Origin: JAPPHY01 sp034423135
Lineage (GTDB): Bacteria > Chloroflexota > Dehalococcoidia > Lucifugimonadales > UBA2985
Direction of reading: 5' to 3'
NCBI GenBank assembly: GCA_034423135.1
Contig: DAOUJC010000021.1
Location: 62,001-126,000, forward strand
DNA length: 64,000 nt
A program made the translations under genes and the position numbers. The notes under the pieces were generated by a model. The model was given only the letters and a program-made list of their open reading frames with translations, was not told the DNA's origin and did no database searches. Below, piece after piece: positions 8,181 through 18,056 of this stretch (position 1 is its first letter; the number at the start of each line of letters is the position of its first letter).

Positions 8181-9824
8181 ATGCTGAACCGTCTTTCGAT
8201 CTTCTACCCGCGGTTCGAGGCGAGGAGTCTTCTGGGGGACATCCTCGGTGGCATCACGGCAGCCGTGGTGGGCCTACCGGTGGCACTTGCATTCGGCATT
8301 GCGGCAGGCCTGGGGCCTGCTGCCGGAGTCTACGGTGCGATCTCCGTGGGCTTTTTCGCCGCCGTGTTCGGCGGCACACGGTCTCTCATATCAGGTCCCA
8401 CCGGCTCGATGACCGTGGCAATGGCCGTCATAGTGACGGCCCACGCCGACAACATCGGCGAGGCCTTTACCATTGTGATTATGGCCGGGCTGATTCAGAT
8501 GGTGTTCGGCCTGCTGAGACTCGGGCGGTACGTGACCTACACGCCCTACTCCGTGATTTCGGGCTTCATGACGGGTGTAGGCGTTATCGTCATAATGGTC
8601 CAGACGCTGCCATTCCTGGGAGCCCCTGTTGCCACCGGAGGACCAATCGGGGCGATTCGGAACCTACCGAGCATCATCGAGCACTTTGAGGTGAATGCCG
8701 TGGGCGTGGCCGGCATCACGCTTGGAGTAGCCATCCTGTGGCCCAAGAAGCTCGACAGGTACCTTCCTTCCTCACTCGTTGCTCTTGGGGCAGGAACCGT
8801 CGTAAGCCTCATCTGGCTGACCAATGCCCCCACCATCGGCGCCCTGCCGACCGGGCTCCCCGCCTTCAAGTTGCCGGAACTCTCGTTCAACGTATTGGTG
8901 AGCTCAATTGAGCCTGCGCTGGTCATAGCGCTTGTCGGGTCGGCGGATACACTACTGACCGGACTTGTAGCAGACTCCATGACGCGGAGTCGTCACGACC
9001 CCAGCAAGGAGCTGCTGGCACAGGGAATGGGCGCGGTGTTTACCGGGTTCATTCAAGGCCTGCCCGGGGCAGGCGCAACGCCGAGTACCGTCGCAAACTT
9101 CCGGGCCGGCGGCAGGACCTTCGTCGCAGGAGTGATTGCCGTGGCCATCATGCTGGTGATGGTCCTGGCTCTGGGAGACTACGTGGCGGCAATTCCCAAC
9201 GCCCTCCTGGCTGGAATCTTGTTCAAGGTTGCACTGGATACCATAGACTGGAGGTTCGTGACTCGTCTGCACCGTGTCCAGCGTGAACACATGGCAGTGA
9301 TGCTCCTGACGCTCGGGCTCACTGTCTTCCTGGACCTGGTTACTGCGGTTGCGGTGGGAATGATCGCGGCGGCCGTTACTCACGCGCGCCAGTTCGAACT
9401 GCTGGAGCTGGACAGCGTGATCTCGGTGCCAATCCTGGACAGCAGCTTCTTTGGCGCGGACGACAATCAGGAGGACTCGGATGACTTCTCCGCCAGGGTC
9501 GGGCTGGTAGCTCTGAGAGGCTCCTTCACCGTCGCGTCCTCCAGCAAGCTGCTGGATACAATCGGCGAGGACATCCGTGAGCACGAGATCGTGATTCTCG
9601 ACTTCACCGACACAGTCTATGTCGACGATAGCGCTGCCCTCGTGGTGGAGCAGTTGATCGAGACTGCAACAGGGTACAACACCCACTGCATTGTAATGGG
9701 ACTCGGCGGAGCGTCCGTCCACAACATTCAGGCCTTGAACGTGCTAAGGCGCGTGCCTTCTGATCATATCGTGCAAACCTGGGACGAAGCGCGCGACGTC
9801 GCTGCCGGTCTCCTATCCGCCTAA
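8181..9824 (+). CDS. SulP family inorganic anion transporter with STAS domain (copy 2)
   Basis: This 547-residue SulP permease is a close paralogue of the one at 320-1948; both share GDxxGGITAAVV, LPVALAFG, SPTGSM-like and VQREHxAVML stretches over the full length. The C-terminal STAS domain keeps VILDFTDTVYVDDSAA near residue 470. The ATG at 8181 is preferred over GTG 8178 because AGGA (8172-8175) is at better spacing. It has its own long leader, so it is probably regulated separately from copy 1. Substrate not determined. Confidence 0.9.
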   Translation: MLNRLSIFYPRFEARSLLGDILGGITAAVVGLPVALAFGIAAGLGPAAGVYGAISVGFFAAVFGGTRSLISGPTGSMTVAMAVIVTAHADNIGEAFTIVIMAGLIQMVFGLLRLGRYVTYTPYSVISGFMTGVGVIVIMVQTLPFLGAPVATGGPIGAIRNLPSIIEHFEVNAVGVAGITLGVAILWPKKLDRYLPSSLVALGAGTVVSLIWLTNAPTIGALPTGLPAFKLPELSFNVLVSSIEPALVIALVGSADTLLTGLVADSMTRSRHDPSKELLAQGMGAVFTGFIQGLPGAGATPSTVANFRAGGRTFVAGVIAVAIMLVMVLALGDYVAAIPNALLAGILFKVALDTIDWRFVTRLHRVQREHMAVMLLTLGLTVFLDLVTAVAVGMIAAAVTHARQFELLELDSVISVPILDSSFFGADDNQEDSDDFSARVGLVALRGSFTVASSSKLLDTIGEDIREHEIVILDFTDTVYVDDSAALVVEQLIETATGYNTHCIVMGLGGASVHNIQALNVLRRVPSDHIVQTWDEARDVAAGLLSA

Positions 9825-9918
9825 CCTAAGAGGTGTGTTCAGAAGAACCGGCGGGCGCCGACCGGACTCAGCGACGCTTTACCCGCTGAACTCCTTCCGC
9901 ATACGGGGGCCTCGTGAT

Positions 9919-11313
9919 TCATCCATCGCTGTCGCCGCTGCTCTCCTGCGCGGTCGCCTTCCTGAACCCCCAGCCGTACATCACGCTTCCGTAGTAGTTG
10001 AACCACTCTCGAGCCTCGTCGTCTGAGAACGGATAGTCCGCTCCGAGCTGCCTGGCCGTGGCCAGCCCGCTGACAAGGCACGTCTCCTGGCTGTTGATCA
10101 GGGTGTGTGCGCCGCAGTGCCAGGTCCGACGCCTCCCCTGGATGAACCGGAACATAGGCACAAGCCACACGACGTGCCGGATGTCGTGCACGATGTGCTG
10201 GAAGTGGTGACGAGCGATGATCTTCCGGCTATCGATTGGGCTGACCGGATTGTAGGTGACCAGGCAAGGCTTGTCCGACCGGCCGGCCCACGGCTGCTGA
10301 TTGTGCATGATGTAGGTGACCTCGTAGTTGTCCGGCTTGGCCCCGTACTGGCGAATGTGGTTGCTCCTGGTGCGCAGCGCTTGCGTGTCGTCCTCCGGCA
10401 AGATGGATGCGTCCCAGTGGACGACCGCTTCCCGGTGCAGCTCCCTGTCGTAGCGCACCGACGACAGGATGTGTCGCTCCAGCCGGCTGGGACTGTCGAT
10501 CGCGGGCAGCGTCTGGTTGGCGTTGCAAGCAAATATCACCTGGTCGAAAGCCTCCATCACGCCATCGGCGTCTTCCACCAGGACACCGTCAGCGTTGCGA
10601 TACACCTTCTGCACGGGCCTGCTGAGGTAGATCTTGTCGCGGAAGCCGGCGGTGAGGTGCTCATAGATGTCCCGGGTGCCCTGGTCCCAGGTGTGCATGG
10701 GGGTTGCGGTCTCAATGTCGAAGAACTCCAGATACCTGGCGAATAGCGAGGCCGGCATGTCAAACACGTTGGTCGCCAGGACAAAGTTGATGAACATAGG
10801 CTTCAGTATCTTGTACCGGAAGTCCTCAGACAGCTCAGCCAAGTCCAGGACAGTCCTCATGGAGACGTAGTTGAGAGGATTCAAGGCATTGAGGAGGCGC
10901 GAGCGGGCTCGTGTCAGCGCGCCGACCTGTCTCATCATTCGCAGAAGGCGCTGGAACCGCTGGATTTCACCATGAAGCTCGTCTCGCAGTGCGGAATCGA
11001 AGTCATGCGCGTAGACCCCATCGCCGTACTGGACTGTGTAGCTGAAGCGCGTGGCCAGAAGGTCGATTCCAAACTGCTCCAGGAGGAGAAGGACGTGTTT
11101 GTAGACGGATGGTATCAGGGCTGTTGCAGAAATGTCGAAGGGGACGGACCCGCCGCCCGCCTGCGGCATGTCAACCGTGACGGCGTTCCCGCCCAGGCGG
11201 TCTTTCGCCTCGAAGATGCGGAAGTCAAACCTGTCCGGGCTGTGGGAGAGCGCCCACGCAGCCCCCAGTCCAGCCACGCCGCCGCCAACAATCGCAATCC
11301 GCTGGTAACTCAT
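9919..11313 (-). CDS. FAD-dependent amine oxidase-like oxidoreductase
   Basis: The 464-residue protein opens with a Rossmann fold (RIAIVGGGVAGLGAAWAL, GGGVAG at residues 10-15) and the following IFEAKDRLGGNAVTVD, typical of the NAD(P)-binding amine oxidase/desaturase superfamily. The later VIFACNANQTLPAI corresponds to the second FAD contact region, and a C-terminal GWGFRKATAQ closes the protein. Relatives are often found beside cyclopropane-fatty-acid or lipid genes, but no such gene is adjacent here. The substrate is unknown. It stands alone, divergent from the DUF11 gene. Confidence 0.75.
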   Translation of the reverse strand: MSYQRIAIVGGGVAGLGAAWALSHSPDRFDFRIFEAKDRLGGNAVTVDMPQAGGGSVPFDISATALIPSVYKHVLLLLEQFGIDLLATRFSYTVQYGDGVYAHDFDSALRDELHGEIQRFQRLLRMMRQVGALTRARSRLLNALNPLNYVSMRTVLDLAELSEDFRYKILKPMFINFVLATNVFDMPASLFARYLEFFDIETATPMHTWDQGTRDIYEHLTAGFRDKIYLSRPVQKVYRNADGVLVEDADGVMEAFDQVIFACNANQTLPAIDSPSRLERHILSSVRYDRELHREAVVHWDASILPEDDTQALRTRSNHIRQYGAKPDNYEVTYIMHNQQPWAGRSDKPCLVTYNPVSPIDSRKIIARHHFQHIVHDIRHVVWLVPMFRFIQGRRRTWHCGAHTLINSQETCLVSGLATARQLGADYPFSDDEAREWFNYYGSVMYGWGFRKATAQESSGDSDG

Positions 11314-11757
11314 GACCGGTTTCTTAGCACAACTCGGCTCGAGGACTCAATGAAACAGTACCCAGGCCCAGCCAACTCACCGGCTATTGCCGGCCTTGGG
11401 GAGAAGAGCCCGTGTTAAGTGGGGTTCTCCATGATTATGTCCCCACGCGCCGTGCGGTGCAAGAGCCTGATGGATTCTCCGCAGCATCTACCAAGACCTA
11501 TCGATATCTCCCGGATGGCCTCCCGTGCAGACTCGCCAGCGGAGGCGGAATAGGCAGGTCGATCACCTTCGGCAGTCGGTCAACCGAGGCAGGTCTTCCA
11601 GCTGCCAAATCCAAGGCTGGAAACCGGCGCTTCCATTTCCAGAATTTATTTGTGAGAATTTTCGCTCGCGATATAGACAGCAGAACCCTACTATGCTATC
11701 ATCCCCGCGATTAACTGTCTGCGCCGGCTTCGATCCGGCTGACAATGAGGTGTTTCA
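11314..11757. other. Divergent intergenic region, no supported gene
   Basis: The region separates the divergent oxidoreductase and DUF11 genes. It becomes AT-richer from about 11640 to 11700, where promoter elements for the DUF11 gene probably lie, but no hexamer pair is convincing. A 100-codon open frame at 11412-11714 lacks a ribosome binding site and recognisable composition. Confidence 0.45.
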
Positions 11758-14337
11758 ATGCTCAATGCGAAGCGTCTGGCCTTGCCCGCGATGGGGCTAC
11801 TTCTCCTGTTGGTTGGCCTAATAGGCAATGCTACTGCGGCCGACCCGCAGAGCTCCGTAGGCCCCCAAGCTAGCACACCTACTGAGGTGACGCTAGGCTC
11901 CAGTGAATCGTGGGAGTGCATACTCAACCAGTTCGATGTTACCGCTAACCTGGCCGCCGGCGAGTCCGCCGCAGCGAACGGGCGCATCGAATTCTTCCTC
12001 AACCGATTCCCGGAAGCGGTTGGTGACATCGTCGAGGTCACGGGCAACACCAGCCCGATGAAGATGACGAACGGCTTCGCAGTCGTGAACACCAACGCGG
12101 ACGGACAGGCCACCGCAACGCTGGTGGCCACACGGCCGGGTGACACCGACGTGACCGCTTTCGCGCCGGGCATTCAGGACAGCAGCGCGCACAAGGCATT
12201 TGGCGTAGTGCACTGGATGGACGGATGCCCTGAGTTCCCAGTCGACGCAGAGAACCCCTTCGGAACGCCTCACCCAATGACCGTGAGCGTAATGAACGTC
12301 TCCGACGGCAGCCCTGTCCAGGGCGCGACGGTCCGATGGACCATAGTCGATGACGAACCTAACGCCCGGTTCGCCAACGCTCCGGAAGATAGCAACGAGA
12401 TCGTAACCACAACCGACGCGGCCGGCGAGGCTTCCGTCACGCTGGAGCAGGTGGACGTAGTCCTGGGTGACAACAGCGTTCTCATTGAAGTGCTGACCCC
12501 GGACGGCAAGACCATGTTCTCGCACACCATGCGCAAGCAGTGGAAGTCCGCAATCCTGGACATCCAGGTAATGGGCTCCTCTCAGATCGGCTTGCTGGCC
12601 GAGGCGGAGTTCGACATATCCGTGACCAACAACGGCAACTTCGACGCAACGGGCACCGAGCTTGTAGCCACGCTGCCCGCAGGCATGGAGTTCGTGTCCG
12701 CCACTGAGGGAGGCACCGAGAGCAGCTCCGTCGTTACGTGGGACCTTGGCACCATTGAGATTGGCGCCACCAAGTCGGTCAAGCTGACGACCACTGGCGT
12801 AAGGGTGGGCGAACAGGTCATCACCTACGGCGCCGTATCCGCTGAGGGTCTAAGCGACGACGATTCCTCCACAACGGAAGTCATACCGGGTGGCCTGGAA
12901 GTCACCAAGGCAGGCGCGAACCAGGTTGCCATCGGCAGCGAAGTCACCTACACCATAGACGTGACGAGCACCGGCACTGGCTCAAACACGGGCGTTCAGT
13001 TGGTAGACACCATACCGGGCGGCATGAGCTTCGTCTCGTCCGATCCGGAAGGCTCCCTGACCGGCAGCAACCTGTCGATTCAGCTGGGTACGATGAACCC
13101 GCTGGAGAAGAACACCATCTCGGTGGTACTGCAGGCGAACGAGGCCGGCGAGTGGACCAATGAGGTCAGAGTGACCTCCAATGAGGGTGCAACGGATAGC
13201 GCCGAGGCTACGACGACGATCGTTCAGCCTGAACTGTCCATCACCAAGACCGGACCGGAGACGGCTCTGCTGAACGAGAACTTCGACTACACAATCGAGG
13301 TGTCCAACATCGGCGACGGATCCGCCGCCAACACCACGATAGTGGACACGCTGCCCGATGGCGTAGACCACGTGAGCAGCAGCCCGGCCGGGACCGTATC
13401 CGAAGACGGCAGAACGGTGACCTGGGAGATTGGAACCCTGAATCCCGCCGGTACCTCCACCGTCACGCTGACCGTGGTAGGCACGACGGCAGGCGCCAAG
13501 AACAACTCGGCCACTGCCTCTGCCGACACGGCTCCCGTTGCGTCCCCGGCGCAGGCGACCACGACTATTCTGGTACCTGCAATCACGGTCGAGAAGACCG
13601 GACGCACGGCGATGTTCGTGGGCAACCAGGTGACCTACACGCTGACCGCTACCAACTCCGGTGAGGCGCCTCTGACGGGCGTGACCATCAGCGACACGTT
13701 CGCAAGCGGCATGTCCTACGTGGCATCCAGCCCCGAGGGCACCGTGTCCGAGGACGGCAGTACGGTAACCTGGGATGTCGGAGACCTGGCAGTTGGCGAA
13801 GAGTCCATCGTGACCCTGACGCTGCAAGGCGACGAGACGGGCACGATGACCAATACCGCCAGTGCCACTGCCACTGAGGACGCCAGCAGCGAGGCTGTGC
13901 TGGAAGTCGCCATCCTGGCTGCGCCGGGCGCAACCATCGCCATCACCGACTCACTTGACCCGGTGAGGGAGGGTGAGCAGACAGTGTTCACGGTGACCGT
14001 GAGCAACCAGGGTAGGTCGCCGATGACCGAAGTGAGCGTGGCAGTAGCAGTTCCTGCACAGTTCACCATCGACTCAGCGGCGGAGGTCCTAGACGAAGGT
14101 GAGACCATGGACGAGGACGCGGAGCCGAAGGCAACGATCGACGGCGCCACCGTGACCTACAACCACGGCGAGGCACTGGCCACGGGTGATGAATTCAGCT
14201 TCACCATAACGGTGACGGCGAACGACCTGGGCGATGGCGAAATCAGGATGGACACGGTCACTACCGCCACCCTGACCTACGCCGAGTTCACGGAGGCAGT
14301 CAGCACCGACGAAGGCACAACGGTGATCGAGCAGTAG
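11758..14337 (+). CDS. Secreted DUF11-repeat surface protein
   Basis: The 859-residue protein has a signal peptide (LALPAMGLLLLLVGLIGNATA, cleavage near 28). Residues about 30-260 look like two Big_1/invasin-type beta domains (DGQATATLVATRPGDTDV; DAAGEASVTLEQVDVV). Five DUF11-like modules follow, each with a TNxG...VxDTLPxGM...SSSPxGTVSEDG...VTWxxG pattern of 110-120 residues; the last is divergent. No C-terminal anchor or sorting signal is visible, so it may be held non-covalently in the cell surface layer. The ATG at 11758 follows AATGAGGTGTTTCA with a moderate AGG. Transcription ends at the hairpin at 14365-14397. Confidence 0.85.
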   Translation: MLNAKRLALPAMGLLLLLVGLIGNATAADPQSSVGPQASTPTEVTLGSSESWECILNQFDVTANLAAGESAAANGRIEFFLNRFPEAVGDIVEVTGNTSPMKMTNGFAVVNTNADGQATATLVATRPGDTDVTAFAPGIQDSSAHKAFGVVHWMDGCPEFPVDAENPFGTPHPMTVSVMNVSDGSPVQGATVRWTIVDDEPNARFANAPEDSNEIVTTTDAAGEASVTLEQVDVVLGDNSVLIEVLTPDGKTMFSHTMRKQWKSAILDIQVMGSSQIGLLAEAEFDISVTNNGNFDATGTELVATLPAGMEFVSATEGGTESSSVVTWDLGTIEIGATKSVKLTTTGVRVGEQVITYGAVSAEGLSDDDSSTTEVIPGGLEVTKAGANQVAIGSEVTYTIDVTSTGTGSNTGVQLVDTIPGGMSFVSSDPEGSLTGSNLSIQLGTMNPLEKNTISVVLQANEAGEWTNEVRVTSNEGATDSAEATTTIVQPELSITKTGPETALLNENFDYTIEVSNIGDGSAANTTIVDTLPDGVDHVSSSPAGTVSEDGRTVTWEIGTLNPAGTSTVTLTVVGTTAGAKNNSATASADTAPVASPAQATTTILVPAITVEKTGRTAMFVGNQVTYTLTATNSGEAPLTGVTISDTFASGMSYVASSPEGTVSEDGSTVTWDVGDLAVGEESIVTLTLQGDETGTMTNTASATATEDASSEAVLEVAILAAPGATIAITDSLDPVREGEQTVFTVTVSNQGRSPMTEVSVAVAVPAQFTIDSAAEVLDEGETMDEDAEPKATIDGATVTYNHGEALATGDEFSFTITVTANDLGDGEIRMDTVTTATLTYAEFTEAVSTDEGTTVIEQ

Positions 14338-14364
14338 AGACTGCCCGGGCCAAAGGAACCTTCA

Positions 14365-14397
14365 AGCAGCCGGCAGGTTTACCACCTGCCGGCTGCT
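14365..14397 (+). terminator. Strong hairpin terminator after the DUF11 gene
   Basis: A perfect 14-base-pair stem (14365-14378 with 14384-14397) closes a TTACC loop and is followed by GCTTTCT. It lies 28 bases after the stop codon. The T-run is short but the stem is very strong. Confidence 0.8.
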
Positions 14398-14554
14398 GCT
14401 TTCTGAGGAATGCATGCGCCGTCGCGGGACGCCTGTGCTGAGACCGATGCGAGCCCCCACTTCACCCATGCCTCCCCGTCGGAGTATACTGTTATGGGCG
14501 TGACACACGCCGCACCGTGAATGCGCCGCCGAACGGCGGCACAGGAGGAACCAA

Positions 14555-15628
14555 GTGGCCGTCAAGGGCAGGGTCATGGTGGCAATGAGCGGAGGAGTGG
14601 ACTCCTCCGTAGCCGCATGCCTCCTGAAGTCGCAGGGGTACGACGTGGTCGGCGTGACCATGAAGCTGTGGAGCGACGACCGCCCGGACGCACTCGGACG
14701 CGCGCGCGGCTGCTGCACCATCGACGACGTGGAAGATGCGCGCCGCGTGTGCCAGATCATCGGCGCGCCTCACTACGTCATGAGCTTTCAGGAGGAGTTC
14801 CGCGCCCACGTCATCGACTACTTCATCAGCGAGTACCGCCGGGGCCGCACTCCCCATCCCTGCCTGGCCTGCAACGACAAGATCAAGTTCGACTTCCTGA
14901 TGAAGCGTGCGAACGCACTGGACGTGGAGTACGTGGCAACCGGGCACTACGCCCGCCTGGATGCCAACGGAGGCCAACCCAAGCTGCTGAGGGGCGTTGA
15001 CTCGTCGAAGGACCAGTCCTACGTGCTGTTCGGCCTGCGGCCTGACCAGATGCGCCACCTGCTGCTGCCCATCGGCGGCTACGACAAGTCTGAGATACGA
15101 GACATTGCGCGTGACGCCGGCCTGCCGGTCGCAGACAAGCCGGACAGCCAGGAGATCTGCTTCATTCCCGACAACGACTACCGCGCGTTCCTAGCCGAGC
15201 GGTTCACCCCCACGCCCGGTGAGATCGTGGACACCGACGGGAACCTGGTCGGCACGCACCAGGGCATAGAGCGGTTCACGGTCGGGCAGCGCCGCGGGCT
15301 GGGTGTACACTCCAGGGAGCCACTCTTCGTCCTGTCGCTGGACACATCAGCGAATCGCGTCGTGGTTGGGCCTGTCGAGAGCCTGCTGCGGAGCACCCTG
15401 CGGGCCGGCGGCGTGAACTACCTGTCCGGCTCGGTCCCCGGCGGCCCAACCGAGGTTGAGGCGAAGATACGCTACAAGTCTGAGGCGTCGGCGGCCACGC
15501 TGACTCCTGACGGCGAGTGGGCGGAACTCAGCTTCCGTGAGCCTCAGCGCGCGATCACTCCCGGGCAGGCCGTGGTCTTCTACCAGGGGGACGAGGTTCT
15601 GGGCGGCGGCTACATCGAGGGAGGCTGA
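14555..15628 (+). CDS. mnmA: tRNA-specific 2-thiouridylase MnmA
   Basis: MnmA adds sulfur to the wobble uridine (s2U34) of Glu, Gln and Lys tRNAs. The 357-residue protein has the PP-loop MSGGVDSSVA at residues 11-20, catalytic cysteine in HPCLACN near 103 and the second one in SQEICFIPD near 201, plus the C-terminal beta-barrel with RYKSEASAATL. Length matches the family. The GTG start at 14555 follows AGGAGG at good spacing. A TATACT at 14485-14490 with TTCACC 18 bases upstream is a possible promoter. Confidence 0.97.
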   Translation: MAVKGRVMVAMSGGVDSSVAACLLKSQGYDVVGVTMKLWSDDRPDALGRARGCCTIDDVEDARRVCQIIGAPHYVMSFQEEFRAHVIDYFISEYRRGRTPHPCLACNDKIKFDFLMKRANALDVEYVATGHYARLDANGGQPKLLRGVDSSKDQSYVLFGLRPDQMRHLLLPIGGYDKSEIRDIARDAGLPVADKPDSQEICFIPDNDYRAFLAERFTPTPGEIVDTDGNLVGTHQGIERFTVGQRRGLGVHSREPLFVLSLDTSANRVVVGPVESLLRSTLRAGGVNYLSGSVPGGPTEVEAKIRYKSEASAATLTPDGEWAELSFREPQRAITPGQAVVFYQGDEVLGGGYIEGG

Positions 15629-15729
15629 GCCTCCAGGCTAGACCGCGCTCACGTTCGCGCTGCGTCTGATGCACGGCGTTCCTGAACCCACAGCTTGCAA
15701 GCCCGCTAGCTTTGGGCTAACATACGGCC

Positions 15730-16551
15730 ATGACCAATCAAGGCAATACGCCTCCGCGCGTCGGCGCGCAGGAGCAGTTCGGCAGGCAGGCCCAGCACTA
15801 CTCCACAAGCGCCGGCCATAGCTCAGGCGAGAGCCTGCAGGTGGTGCGTGACTGGGCCTCCACGGCGCGCTACGCTCGCGCCGTCGACGTGGCCACCGGC
15901 ACCGGCTTCACGGCCTTCACCATTGCACCCTTCGCAGACTCGGTGGTCGCGTCGGACCTGACTCCCGAGATGATCGCGGAGACCCGCAGGCTGGCCACGG
16001 AGCGCGGCGTCACGAACGTCGGTTACGCGCTCGCGGCCGCGGAGAACCTGCCGTTTGCAGACGCCTCGCTCGACCTGCTCACCTGTCGTATCGCTCCGCA
16101 CCACTTCCTGGACCTGCGTAAGGCGATCACGGAGTGGCGTCGCGTGCTCGCCCCGGGAGCAGTCCTCATCCTGGCGGATACGTGCTCGCCGGAGGATGCT
16201 CCAACCTCAGTCTGGATGAACGACGTGGAGGAGCGCCGTGATCCCAGCCACGTAAGCAACCTGTCCCCGTCCGGATGGCTGCAGGTGCTGGAGGAGAACG
16301 GCCTGCACCCCACGGACTCTACGCTGACCGATGTGCCCCATGACTTCGACGATTGGGTGCGCCGGTCCGGCACGCCCGCGGACGTGGTGGAGGGCCTGCG
16401 CCGCGACTTCCTGAACGCTCCGCCCGGAGCGGTCGAGGCATTCGACATCCGCAAGGGCGATGGAGGCGCTATCAGCTTCAAGTGGAGCTGTGTGGTGGTC
16501 AGGGCTGTCCGCGGGGATGACAGCCCGGCCGCCAGTGATGGCGCAGGCTAG
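15730..16551 (+). CDS. Class I SAM-dependent methyltransferase (UbiE-like)
   Basis: The 273-residue protein has motif I VDVATGTGFTAF, the acidic motif II VVASDLTPEMI, and a post-motif LDLLTCRIAPHHF, giving a UbiE/COQ5-type class I methyltransferase core in residues about 45-165. The C-terminal part is not distinctive. Substrate is unknown; no quinone gene is adjacent. It is separated by about 100 bases from mnmA and 39 bases from the rnhB fusion. Confidence 0.85.
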   Translation: MTNQGNTPPRVGAQEQFGRQAQHYSTSAGHSSGESLQVVRDWASTARYARAVDVATGTGFTAFTIAPFADSVVASDLTPEMIAETRRLATERGVTNVGYALAAAENLPFADASLDLLTCRIAPHHFLDLRKAITEWRRVLAPGAVLILADTCSPEDAPTSVWMNDVEERRDPSHVSNLSPSGWLQVLEENGLHPTDSTLTDVPHDFDDWVRRSGTPADVVEGLRRDFLNAPPGAVEAFDIRKGDGGAISFKWSCVVVRAVRGDDSPAASDGAG

Positions 16552-16590
16552 ACTTACTCCTTCTCAGTCTCGACTGGCCGCTGAGGGGAC

Positions 16591-17610
16591 ATGAGGACAT
16601 CCTCACCACCTCCCACCTTCGATGAGGAGAACGCGCTCCATAGCATGGGCTATGCCGTCGTTGCAGGCGTGGACGAGGCTGGCCGCGGGCCCCTGGCAGG
16701 TCCCGTGGTGGCCGGAGCGGTCGTCATCCCTACCGGCTATCGCGAGCCCTGGCTGGCCCGGCTCCGAGACAGCAAGCAGCTGCCCCCCCGTGCGCGGTCC
16801 GCACTTTACGAGCACATACGCCAGTCCCCCGCCGGCTGGGCCGCGGGCGTGGTCTCGAACGCGGATGTGGACCGGCTTGGGATAGCTGCCGCCACCCGCA
16901 AGGCGATGCTCGAAGCCGTGGGAGGGCTACCGTCGCGACCGGACTTCGTGCTAGTTGATGGGCTGCCCGTAGACCAGGGTGGGCTGCCATCCAAGGCGCT
17001 CGTCCGCGGGGACAGCCGCTGCCTATCGATTGCAGCCGCCTCCATCGTTGCCAAGGTCACGCGGGACGCCATCATGCTTGAGGAGCACGCCAGGTACCCG
17101 GGCTACGGCTTCGACTCCCACAAGGGCTACCCCACGCCGGCCCACCTTGAGCAGCTGCGTAGACTGGGGCCATGCCCGATTCACCGGCGCAGCTTCACCC
17201 CCGTCCGCGAGGCTATGGCGGATGAAGCATCCTTAGCCGATCCAGGCCCGCGCATTCGCCTGGGCGAGCTGGGGGAGCGAGCGGCCCGCGGCCACCTGGA
17301 GCGCATCGGCTACACCGTGCTGGACACCAACTACCGCTGCCCGCACGGCGAAATCGATATTGTGGCGAGGGACAGCGACGCGGTCGTGTTCGTGGAGGTG
17401 CGCTCACGTAGGGGAGGCAGCTTCGGCACACCGGAGGAGTCGATCACGGCGGGCAAGGCACGCAGGCTAATCGCCACGGCCCAGACTTACCTCCAGTCCA
17501 GGGAGGGACTGCCGCCAGACTGGCGCATCGACCTCGTCGCCGTGGAGGTGGACTCGCGGGGCCGCATCGCCAGGATCGAGCGAACGGAGAACGCCGTCTC
17601 AGGCGAGTAG
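16591..17610 (+). CDS. rnhB: Fusion of ribonuclease HII and YraN (UPF0102) nuclease-like domain
   Basis: Residues about 1-208 are RNase HII, which removes RNA from RNA-DNA hybrids: VDEAGRGPLAGPVVAGAVV, the ASIVAKVTRD stretch and GYPTPAHLEQL with the catalytic Asp/Glu set. Residues about 217-339 are a complete YraN/UPF0102 domain, an endonuclease-like fold of the Holliday-junction resolvase kind: LGELGERAARGHLERIGY, HGEIDIVARD and FVEVRSRRG. The join is a short linker (ADEASLADPGPR) with no stop or frameshift in 1,020 bases. In most bacteria these are separate neighbouring genes. Confidence 0.93.
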   Translation: MRTSSPPPTFDEENALHSMGYAVVAGVDEAGRGPLAGPVVAGAVVIPTGYREPWLARLRDSKQLPPRARSALYEHIRQSPAGWAAGVVSNADVDRLGIAAATRKAMLEAVGGLPSRPDFVLVDGLPVDQGGLPSKALVRGDSRCLSIAAASIVAKVTRDAIMLEEHARYPGYGFDSHKGYPTPAHLEQLRRLGPCPIHRRSFTPVREAMADEASLADPGPRIRLGELGERAARGHLERIGYTVLDTNYRCPHGEIDIVARDSDAVVFVEVRSRRGGSFGTPEESITAGKARRLIATAQTYLQSREGLPPDWRIDLVAVEVDSRGRIARIERTENAVSGE

Positions 17611-17620
17611 CCGCCTCCAG

Positions 17621-17649
17621 TTTACCGTGCCCGCATCGTGTGCTAGAAT
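17621..17649 (+). promoter_or_regulatory. Candidate promoter of the fmdB-thiE unit
   Basis: TTTACC (17621-17626) and TAGAAT (17644-17649) are 17 bases apart, ending 24 bases before the zinc-ribbon gene start. Confidence 0.55.
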
Positions 17650-17673
17650 CAAGCCGGTTCAGGGAGTGAGCGT

Positions 17674-18033
17674 ATGCCCATATACGAGTATCACTGCGAC
17701 AAGTGCAATCGCCGGTTCTCCATGCTCAATCGCAGCTTCTCCGAGATCAAGGAGCCGGTCTGCTCTCACTGCGGCATCGTCGGCGGGAAACGCGTCATGT
17801 CGCCGTTCAGGGTTCACAAAAGCCCCAACGACTTCATGGGCGGTATGCCGGCCTGGGACACCATGACCGACTTCAACGAGGACGACCCGCGCAGCGTGGC
17901 TGACATGCTCAGGCGCATGAAGGACGATACCGGCCAGGCTATCGGCCCGGAGGGTGAGGAGCTGCTCGCCCGGTTGGATGCGGGTGAAATGGTCAACACC
18001 GACGAGGTCGAGGACTTCGAGCTGGGCCTGTAG
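17674..18033 (+). CDS. FmdB-type zinc ribbon regulatory protein
   Basis: The 119-residue protein starts MPIYEYHCDKCNRRFS and has a second CSHCG pair, giving the four-cysteine zinc ribbon of the FmdB/CxxC_CxxC_SSSS family. A 60-residue acidic tail follows. Such proteins are usually small and of unproven function; the name comes from a putative regulator of formamidase. It is 23 bases upstream of thiE and probably co-transcribed. Confidence 0.85.
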   Translation: MPIYEYHCDKCNRRFSMLNRSFSEIKEPVCSHCGIVGGKRVMSPFRVHKSPNDFMGGMPAWDTMTDFNEDDPRSVADMLRRMKDDTGQAIGPEGEELLARLDAGEMVNTDEVEDFELGL

Positions 18034-18056
18034 GCCCCCGCCCGGAGTCGAGACCG

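Noticed and set aside
11412..11714. 100-codon open frame before the DUF11 gene
   Set aside because: No ribosome site, no recognisable features, and it crosses the probable promoter region.
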